Shown here: positions 1 to 4,694 of the stretch, piece after piece
How the letters are laid out: the number at the start of each line of letters is the position of its first letter
How positions within the stretch are numbered: position 1 is the first letter of the stretch
Source of the DNA: an uncultured Oxalobacteraceae bacterium
Lineage (GTDB): Bacteria > Pseudomonadota > Gammaproteobacteria > Burkholderiales > Burkholderiaceae
NCBI GenBank assembly: GCA_946478765.1
Contig: CAMLDH010000193.1
Span: 1-7,423 of the forward strand
DNA: 7,423 bases
Direction: 5' to 3'
The notes under the pieces: model-generated
The model's database searches: none
What the model saw: only the letters and a program-made list of their open reading frames with translations
Told to the model about the DNA's origin: nothing
Made by a program: the position numbers and the translations under genes

Positions 1-23
1 CGCCCGGTTGGCGACGTCGACAT
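1..23 (-). CDS. 5' end of a gene running off the left edge
   Basis: On the minus strand an ATG at 23-21 opens a frame reading Met-Ser-Thr-Ser-Pro-Thr-Gly before the window ends. A purine-rich Shine-Dalgarno sequence (GAGAGG) lies six bases upstream, which is the main reason for calling a start here. Nothing about the product can be seen. The gene would share orientation with the small gene at 239-382 and the methyltransferase, but a terminator-like structure at about 128-206 separates them, so it is probably transcribed separately. With only seven codons visible, a chance ATG remains possible. Confidence 0.4.
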
Positions 24-127
24 GATTTACCTCTCGTCCGGAAGTGATTATCAATAGAATGCGCTTGCCGGGTTTGCGTTTGGCAATCATCTCAAATGGA
101 TAAAGCCGAGCAATTCTCTCAAACCTT

Positions 128-206
128 AAAAAGAAAAGTGCCGTTTAGTTTTTAACTAAAACAGTATTAGTTTTAACTAAACGGCATTAGTCTTAACTAA
201 ACGGCA
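128..206 (-). terminator. Probable intrinsic terminator with duplicated 5' arm
   Basis: Read on the minus strand, TGCCGTTTAGTT occurs twice (206-195 and 186-175), and its exact complement AACTAAACGGCA follows once (150-139). The 3' arm is followed by a T-rich tract, CTTTTCTTTTT (138-128). A 12-bp stem followed by U-rich RNA, beginning 33 bases after the stop codon of the 47-aa gene, is what an intrinsic terminator should look like. The oddity is that two identical 5' arms can compete for one 3' arm. The stem is AT-rich, so termination strength is uncertain. Confidence 0.6.
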
Positions 207-209
207 TTA
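166..209. repeat. Two-copy 20-bp tandem repeat
   Basis: The unit ATTAGTTTTAACTAAACGGC at 166-185 is repeated at 186-205 with a single T-to-C difference, and the start of a third copy (ATTA) follows at 206-209. Each unit contains its own short inverted repeat, TTAGT..AACTAA. A related inverted segment, TTTAGTTTTTAACTAAA, sits just to the left at 144-160. The array overlaps the terminator-like structure and supplies its duplicated arm. Two copies without unique spacers do not make a CRISPR. Confidence 0.75.
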
Positions 210-238
210 AGTATTTATCGTTCTATTTAACAAATTTT

Positions 239-382
239 TCAAACATAGCCGCCGGCGTTGTCAATTCCCTTTAGCACAGCTTTGTTATGAACATCATCTT
301 CCTTGTTCCGTTTGCTGAGTTGAAAAGCTTCTTGCTGTGTTGCTAGGGCTTCGTTGAACCCTGAGGCAATTACGCTGCTCAT
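239..382 (-). CDS. Small hypothetical protein, 47 aa
   Basis: Minus-strand reading frame from ATG at 382 to TGA at 241-239, preceded by a near-ideal Shine-Dalgarno sequence (AAGGAG, about six to seven bases before the ATG). The product begins MSSVIASGFNEALATQQEAF, continues with a charged middle (SKRNKEDDVHNK), and ends in Gly-Gly-Tyr-Val. It has no signal peptide, membrane segment or cysteine, so a soluble cytoplasmic, largely helical peptide is expected. Codon use is less GC-biased than in the large genes of the window. A 14-bp palindrome lies 21-34 bases upstream and a probable terminator lies just downstream, so it looks like a self-contained transcription unit. I do not recognise the family. 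The Gly-Gly near the C-terminus recalls peptide precursors, but no maturation or export gene is visible. Gene reality is fairly likely; function unknown. Confidence 0.65.
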   Translation of the reverse strand: MSSVIASGFNEALATQQEAFQLSKRNKEDDVHNKAVLKGIDNAGGYV

Positions 383-402
383 TATTTTCTCCTTAATAAA
401 TT

Positions 403-416
403 AATAGATATCTATT
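403..416. promoter_or_regulatory. Perfect 14-bp palindrome upstream of the 47-aa gene
   Basis: AATAGATATCTATT is identical on both strands and lies in an AT-rich stretch 21-34 bases before the start codon at 382. Flanking bases extend the symmetry imperfectly. Position and symmetry fit an operator for a dimeric repressor overlapping the promoter or early 5' leader. No convincing -35/-10 pair was found with it, so the promoter itself is not called. AT-rich palindromes also arise by chance. Confidence 0.35.
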
Positions 417-565
417 TATCTGACCGCGCTGCAAACAAATACGGTCGATCATAAGTGGATATTTCATCGGAGCTGGTTCCATTGTTCGGATGACTTTCAT
501 ACTGTGCGATATCGCGCGGCAAGTACGTTGACAAACACCGCAGTCGCGGTTGCTTCCACTTGCAC

Positions 566-672
566 ATGCGGTTCGGCGGCCTCTTTTTTTGATCGGTGTC
601 GATGCCACCGCTTTGGCGCACTGGGCCGTCAGCTACGCATGCGCGATCATTGCCGGGGTGATGTGCCGGTAG
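566..672 (+). pseudogene. Possible frameshifted hydrophobic coding remnant
   Basis: From ATG 566 the frame reads MRFGGLFF and stops at 590 directly after a run of seven T (584-590). In the next frame the sequence continues IGVDATALAHWAVSYACAII and ends at TAG 670-672. Adding one T to the homopolymer would join them into a single peptide of about 35 residues with one membrane-spanning stretch. This could be a degraded gene, a sequencing error in a homopolymer, or coincidence. There is no clear Shine-Dalgarno before the ATG, and the family is not recognised. Confidence 0.2.
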
Positions 673-824
673 TGCCAGCCGTGCCAGTTGCGTACTTCAT
701 AGTGATCCAGCTCGACTCAGGAACGCGCACGAAATAGAAATAACTTCCCGATTTGTCTCGGGGCAGACGGGCGTATTGCCGCGTTGCCGCTCCTTTGGGT
801 AGGGCGCTACACGGCACTCGGGGC

Positions 825-902
825 GGTGGAGCGGGGAATTATGGGACATGGTGAAACAGGGGTTTCGTGGTGCAGTGCTCCACGAATTCCCCGCTTCACC
901 AT
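825..902. repeat. Large structured inverted repeat next to the methyltransferase stop
   Basis: GGTGGAGCGGGGAATT (825-840) is complementary to AATTCCCCGCTTCACC (885-900) at 15 of 16 positions. Two small hairpins lie in the 44-base interior: GAAAC/GTTTC around 853-866 and CGTGG/CCACG around 866-884. In addition ATGGTGAA (848-855) is the exact complement of TTCACCAT (895-902), so the right arm has an alternative partner. The element begins about 20 bases after the methyltransferase stop on the minus strand. It could be an RNA 3' structure protecting or terminating that transcript, although there is no T tract on either side, or a short intergenic repeat. No target-site duplication was seen. Confidence 0.55.
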
Positions 903-921
903 CCCGTCCGCCGCGATCGCA

Positions 922-2469
922 TCACAGGACTCGGAGTTGACGCCAGACCGGCACTCGCAGCTCCAGGACGGTTCTGACGATTTTCGCCAGTGCAGCACGT
1001 TCCTCGTCTTTCGATTCCAATGGCTTGCTCTCCCTGTAATCGATCGTGTGTCTCTCCCTGACAACCATTTGCCATACTTGTTCGATGACGGCCTCGACCT
1101 GGTCCGCGTCGATACCGGCGCTCAGAACCCTGTACACGAGGCGCGGCACCTGTCCCGGAATGACGGCGGAACCCAGCAGCGGCGACGCCAGCACCGAGAA
1201 ATTGGTGTCGGCGGGTGAATGTTGCGCCACTACGCGGCCCATCCGGTGTGCAGGTGCGCTTTCCACGTCGTGGTAGGAGGAAAAGAAGGGTGCAGCTTGC
1301 TCGGATCCGATCAGGAGTGCGGCAATTTCCGTCACCGTCACGCTGCTGTTCTGCAACGCCGGCAAGGCTGCCAGTTCCGCCAGCGTCCGCGGCCGTTCGG
1401 CCAGTGCGTCCAGCACAGGGGCAAACAATTTTTCCGGCACGGTCAGGGTGCCGATCATTGGAAGTTTCAGTTCGAGGCTCGCGTATTCGCGAACCACCGT
1501 CAATGCGATCCCGACCCGCTCCAGCCATTGCATCTGCCGCTCCTGCGACATGCGGCGCGCACCGCGCACGAACACATCGCGGCGGAAGCAGGTATTGAGC
1601 ATGTAATCCTTGGCTGTTTCGCGCCACACGGCATCCGGTACCGTGTCCAGCAAATTCCGTTGCCCCTGCGTCAGGTAACGATGCGGAAAGGCGAATGGCA
1701 GGTAGGCCGAGCCAACGAAGTCAAGCTTGGCCACGGCGAAGTCGCGCGCCACGTCGGCAAAATACAAAGGCTCCCAGGCTAGATTCATGTATTCATGCGA
1801 GAGGTAGCGAGGGTCTGCCGTCTTGCAATAGTTCAAAATCGGCCGCATTCCTGTTGAATTGGTTTCGAAGTAGTCGGCTTCGTTGTCGACCAGTTCGTCC
1901 GTAAAGTCGCGCGCCTGCGAGAGTTGCTCAATGCTGGATCCCGGGTGCAGCTCTCCATACTCCCGCCATAAACGTTGCAGAGGAAGCATGGGAGCCCAGC
2001 CCGGCATCGCGTTGTAACCGCTATAAATAATGCCGCCGGGTTTCAGGTAGCGCCGGATGAAATTGACGATATGCTGCTTATTCTCGACGCTGATCCACGT
2101 ATAGACACCGTGCATCGTAATGAAGTCGAATTGAGGCAATTCGACCTCGCCCTGAGCCAGTTCGGCGAAACTGTTTTCAAGCAGAGTCAGGTTGTCCAGT
2201 TCCGCATTCTCGGCCAATTCCCGTGCGGCCACCACCTGCGCCGGATTGAAATCTGCCCCAAAGAAGCGGCCATGCGGGTTGCTTGCCGCAAGAACGCTGA
2301 CCGTCAGCCCCTGCCCGAAGCCGAGTTCGAAGTAGGTAAACGGCTTGTCAAGCGGTATCGGCTCGAAGCCATTGAGTACGCAAGCGAAGCTTAAATGCAC
2401 CGGGCTCTGCTGAATGCAAAAGCCAGGAGCGTATTCCACGTCCGTTACATAACTATCAATCTTGCTCAT
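922..2469 (-). CDS. SAM-dependent methyltransferase with regulatory domain, 515 aa
   Basis: The product should transfer a methyl group from S-adenosylmethionine. Residues 46-56 (YFELGFGQGLT) form the glycine-rich motif I, D73 in GADFNPAQ is the acidic residue expected to hold the SAM ribose, and 139-158 (RRYLKPGGIIYSGYNAMPGW) is the strand/loop typical of this subgroup. Residues from about 215 to 300 match the position of the predicted methyltransferase regulatory domain (PF10119). The last 200 residues are a long tail seen in the family. Related proteins include rickettsial protein-lysine methyltransferases, so a protein substrate is possible but not shown. The start at 2469 is chosen over an upstream in-frame ATG at 2538 because GGGAG lies six bases before it (2480-2476) and because the family-like sequence MSKIDSYVTDVEYAPGF begins there. 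It is a monocistronic minus-strand gene, divergent from the PilT-like gene. It lacks a signal peptide, so it is cytoplasmic. Confidence 0.88.
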   Translation of the reverse strand: MSKIDSYVTDVEYAPGFCIQQSPVHLSFACVLNGFEPIPLDKPFTYFELGFGQGLTVSVLAASNPHGRFFGADFNPAQVVAARELAENAELDNLTLLENSFAELAQGEVELPQFDFITMHGVYTWISVENKQHIVNFIRRYLKPGGIIYSGYNAMPGWAPMLPLQRLWREYGELHPGSSIEQLSQARDFTDELVDNEADYFETNSTGMRPILNYCKTADPRYLSHEYMNLAWEPLYFADVARDFAVAKLDFVGSAYLPFAFPHRYLTQGQRNLLDTVPDAVWRETAKDYMLNTCFRRDVFVRGARRMSQERQMQWLERVGIALTVVREYASLELKLPMIGTLTVPEKLFAPVLDALAERPRTLAELAALPALQNSSVTVTEIAALLIGSEQAAPFFSSYHDVESAPAHRMGRVVAQHSPADTNFSVLASPLLGSAVIPGQVPRLVYRVLSAGIDADQVEAVIEQVWQMVVRERHTIDYRESKPLESKDEERAALAKIVRTVLELRVPVWRQLRVL

Positions 2470-2475
2470 TTGCGT

Positions 2476-2480
2476 CTCCC
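2476..2480 (-). promoter_or_regulatory. Ribosome binding site that sets the methyltransferase start
   Basis: GGGAG on the minus strand with a six-base spacer to ATG 2469. The alternative in-frame start at 2538 has no comparable site and would add 23 residues unlike the family. Confidence 0.7.
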
Positions 2481-2533
2481 TTTTGGCGTGGTGTCGGTGC
2501 ACGCATAGCCTGCTAGCACCTCGGTTGTCGTGT

Positions 2534-2548
2534 TTCATTTGAAATGAA
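2534..2548. promoter_or_regulatory. Palindrome upstream of the methyltransferase
   Basis: TTCATTT-G-AAATGAA is a perfect inverted repeat with 7-base arms about one base apart, 65-79 bases upstream of the methyltransferase start. This is a plausible operator or promoter-region site in the divergent intergenic region. No -35/-10 pair could be fitted to it with confidence. Confidence 0.3.
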
Positions 2549-3096
2549 TTGGCCGACGGATCGCCTGTCCAGCTTTCGTCGTTACGTCATGCGCGGCGCG
2601 TCGTTAATCCAAGTTTGTGTGGTCGCCCTGAAGAAGGTGGTTCCATCAGTGGTGCAATGAATTTGCGGGGGAGCGAGAAGCGGAAGCCTTGAAATGCGAA
2701 TGCGACTGCTCCGGCGAATTACCGGGGGTACGTCTGCAGTATTGGTGGGGGAAGGGAAAATCGGCCCGGGGCCCTTATCGCATTGCAGCATTGCTTGCGC
2801 GAGCAGGGGCGGCGCATCAAAATCAGGCTATGGGCTGCATGCCGAGCACATCGAATAGATAATCTGCTGGCGCCAGCTGCATTTGGTTCTGCGCCAGAGG
2901 CGCGCTATACTTGCAAATCATCAATAGACAGGTTTGGCTGTCGCGACTTCGTTGCGTCTTCTTCATTGACGTTCTGGGGTTGAAATTGCGGTATTCTGAG
3001 TTTTTGTACCAGTGAGATCAATTTGATGCTGTCGCTTTGGCAGCCGTGCCTTTATTTCCAGTAGCCTGTTCCAACACCGTCCCTATTAGGTGAATT
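2549..3096. other. Long divergent intergenic region
   Basis: Between the methyltransferase and the PilT-like gene there is no convincing gene. Frames at 2582-2791 (minus) and 2783-2983 (plus) lack ribosome binding sites and have no recognisable protein character. A TTGACG at 2966-2971 and TATTCT at 2992-2997 resemble promoter elements for the plus-strand gene, but their 20-base spacing is too long for a normal sigma-70 promoter. The stretch may simply carry the two divergent promoters and a long leader. Confidence 0.45.
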
Positions 3097-4191
3097 ATGT
3101 CCAACGACTTTTCCTTATCCCGCGATTTATTAGAAGAATTGATCTCCCTGGTGAATTCCAGACAGAGTTTTTCGGATATCCATCTGGAACAGGACATGCC
3201 GATGATGATCAAGACGCCGCGCGGCTGGCGGCAGGTGGGCGCGGAAGCCGTCACCCTCGAGGACATGGTTCCCGTCCTCAAGGCGATCGACGAGGACTGG
3301 GAAGACAAGATCATCGAACGTGCGATCGACCGGCCGTTCATCCTTACGGATTACCGGTTGCGCTGCAACGTTTTCCGTACATCCGGCGGCTCCAAGGTCA
3401 CGGTCTCGATCCGGCGCTTGCCGCTGCACCCGATACCGCTGGAGAAAACCGGTCTTCCTCACTATGTGAAGACCATTCTGGAAGCGACGAGAGGCATCAT
3501 TTTGGTTACCGGTCCGACCGGTTCGGGCAAAACCACCACGATCGCCTCGATGCTGGACCAGATCAACGCCACGCGCAGCGCGCACATCATCACGATTGAA
3601 GAGCCAATCGAGTATCAGCTTCAGCGCAAGCAGTCGATCATCTCGCAAAAGGAAGTGCCGACGGATACGGCGAGCTTTTTTTCCGGCCTGCGCGAAGCGT
3701 TGCGCCAGAAACCGGACGTCATGATGGTGGGGGAGATCCGCGATTTCGACACTGCCGACACCGTTCTGCACGCCGGCGAATCAGGGCACCTGGTATTGGC
3801 GACTATGCATACCAACAGCGCGGTCAGCGCGATTACCAAGCTGCTGGGCTTCTTTCCCTCCGAGCAGCGCGAACAGCGCGCGTCGGCGCTCGCCAATTCG
3901 CTGATCGGCGTCATCTTTCAAAATCTGGTGCCGACCGAACAGGGCGACGATGTCATTCTGGCGCACGAGATGGTTTTCAATAATAACCAGCAGGTGGCGC
4001 CCTATATCACCGACTTGAGCAAGGTGCACCTGATTGCGGAATTCATGCGCCGCAAAGAAGACAATATGTCGCGCAGCCTGAACGAAGTGCTGGCGCAACT
4101 GGTCGCGAAAAAGGCGGTGAGCGCAAAGGATGCCATGCGGGCCACCTACAACCGCCTGGAACTGCATGAAATGCTCAACAGCAAACGTTGA
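3097..4191 (+). CDS. PilT/PilU-family type IV pilus ATPase, 364 aa
   Basis: This is a member of the secretion/retraction ATPases that form hexamers at the base of type IV pili and use ATP to drive pilus disassembly. The visible core is complete: an N-terminal PAS-like region (1-100), Walker A GPTGSGKT (139-146), Asp box IITIEEPIEY (164-173), Walker B with PDVMMVGEIRD (206-216), and His box GHLVLATMHTNS (230-241). Length matches PilT/PilU proteins. It is odd in two ways: the Asp box has Glu at 169 where PilT usually has Asp (IEDP), and the AIRNLIRE-type C-terminal motif of classical PilT is replaced by LIAEFMRRKEDNM (about 312-324). It is therefore a divergent paralogue rather than the housekeeping PilT. 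The start at 3097 has AGG six bases upstream. No signal peptide is present, as expected for a cytoplasmic motor, and no other pilus gene is present in the window. Confidence 0.9.
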   Translation: MSNDFSLSRDLLEELISLVNSRQSFSDIHLEQDMPMMIKTPRGWRQVGAEAVTLEDMVPVLKAIDEDWEDKIIERAIDRPFILTDYRLRCNVFRTSGGSKVTVSIRRLPLHPIPLEKTGLPHYVKTILEATRGIILVTGPTGSGKTTTIASMLDQINATRSAHIITIEEPIEYQLQRKQSIISQKEVPTDTASFFSGLREALRQKPDVMMVGEIRDFDTADTVLHAGESGHLVLATMHTNSAVSAITKLLGFFPSEQREQRASALANSLIGVIFQNLVPTEQGDDVILAHEMVFNNNQQVAPYITDLSKVHLIAEFMRRKEDNMSRSLNEVLAQLVAKKAVSAKDAMRATYNRLELHEMLNSKR

Positions 4192-4325
4192 TCCAAGGGT
4201 GCGCGACATGTTTTGACCCGCGCGATTGCGCACGGCGACGTAGCCCTCCTATCGGAACCGCGTGCCTGTTCCCGGCGTCGGCGGCGGGAAAAACGGAACT
4301 GGAACGGCTCCAAAGTCACCTACAA

Positions 4326-4352
4326 GAGCCTATCTCGATATGAGATAGGCTC
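4326..4352. repeat. Perfect 11-bp inverted repeat (hairpin)
   Basis: GAGCCTATCTC, a GATAT loop, then GAGATAGGCTC. All 11 pairs match. It lies 134 bases after the stop codon of the ATPase gene and 45 bases before the start of the 38-aa gene. No T tract follows on the plus strand (CCAAGCAG follows), so it is not a classic intrinsic terminator. It could be an mRNA 3'-end stabiliser for the ATPase transcript, a leader hairpin for the small gene, or an operator. Confidence 0.6.
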
Positions 4353-4397
4353 CCAAGCAGCATCAGTGATCAATTAATTTTATGATTGGAGAACAAA

Positions 4398-4514
4398 ATG
4401 AGCTCAATACCATCAGCGACGAAAATAATCGAAACTACGGTCGCGATTGCGGACGCCGTGAGTGCCGGAAACCGGTTGAAGCAGGTGGTTTGTCCGAAAG
4501 GCGACATTAAATAA
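4398..4514 (+). CDS. Small hypothetical protein, 38 aa
   Basis: ATG 4398 to TAA 4512-4514, with GGAG at 4388-4391 six bases before the ATG. The peptide begins MSSIPSATKIIETTVAIADA and ends KQVVCPKGDIK. The middle (about residues 6-31) should form an amphipathic helix. There is one cysteine at residue 32 and no signal peptide or strong membrane segment. A strong intrinsic terminator lies 65 bases downstream, before the convergent diguanylate cyclase gene, so the unit ends cleanly. I do not recognise the family. It shares Met-Ser-Ser, similar size and similar surroundings with the 47-aa gene at 239-382, but I see no convincing alignment beyond the first residues. Gene reality rests on the ribosome binding site, the terminator and a plausible protein composition. 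Confidence 0.6.
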   Translation: MSSIPSATKIIETTVAIADAVSAGNRLKQVVCPKGDIK

Positions 4515-4579
4515 AGGCTAACTGCGCAGCAATAAATTCATTGAATGTCGGCAGCGCTCCTTGGAACGCCGCCTCGCTT

Positions 4580-4603
4580 GGGCGCCTTGACGGCGCCCTT
4601 TTT
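4580..4603 (+). terminator. Intrinsic terminator after the 38-aa gene
   Basis: GGGCGCC (4580-4586), loop TTGAC, GGCGCCC (4592-4598), then TTTTT (4599-4603). A perfect GC-rich 7-bp stem with a U tract on the plus strand. The minus strand has A's upstream and no T tract downstream, so it acts only for plus-strand transcription. It would end both the small gene's transcript and any read-through from the ATPase gene. Confidence 0.88.
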
Positions 4604-4694
4604 CATTCGTTTTCGCGCCATGCGAGCGCTGGTTCAATCAGAGGCTGCGGCTGCGCGGAGAGGTTCAACGACCGGCGGTGTTCTGTAAGCAGGC

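Larger units (their letters stand above)
383..824. other. Intergenic region without an intact gene
   Basis: No frame here combines a ribosome binding site with a credible protein. Open frames at 393-608 and 412-621 (minus) and 504-737 (plus) give arginine/cysteine-rich or otherwise unconvincing products typical of non-coding GC-rich DNA. The only protein-like stretch is the hydrophobic fragment described separately at 566-672. The AT-rich part near 390-420 contains the leader of the 47-aa gene. Confidence 0.5.

Noticed and set aside
166..209. Tandem 20-bp repeat as a CRISPR array or iteron origin
   Set aside because: Only two full copies, directly abutting with no spacers, no cas or replication-initiator gene, and the repeat is better explained as part of a terminator-like structure.
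504..737. Plus-strand 77-codon open frame as a gene
   Set aside because: No Shine-Dalgarno; the first half is low-complexity Ala/Thr/Cys and the second half is Arg-rich. The more protein-like reading lies in a different frame at 566-672.
2582..2791. Minus-strand 69-codon open frame as a gene
   Set aside because: No ribosome binding site, composition rich in Pro/Arg/Thr without a recognisable pattern, and no supporting context; likely chance opening in GC-rich DNA.
2895..2918. Possible sigma-54 promoter (GGCGCGCTATACTTGCA)
   Set aside because: The -12 TTGCA half looks good, but the -24 element does not align with TGGCAC at the required spacing.
2966..2997. TTGACG and TATTCT as a sigma-70 promoter for the ATPase gene
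   Set aside because: The spacer is 20 bases, well outside the usual 16-18.
4276..4296. TTCCCG...CGGGAA hairpin as the ATPase terminator
   Set aside because: On the plus strand it is followed by A's rather than T's, so it has the wrong polarity for the ATPase gene.
4381..4386. TATGAT as the -10 box of the 38-aa gene
   Set aside because: It sits one base before the Shine-Dalgarno, so transcription would start downstream of the ribosome binding site.
4544..4683. Frame starting near 4544 overlapping the intrinsic terminator
   Set aside because: No ribosome binding site and it would run through the terminator stem and U tract at 4580-4603.
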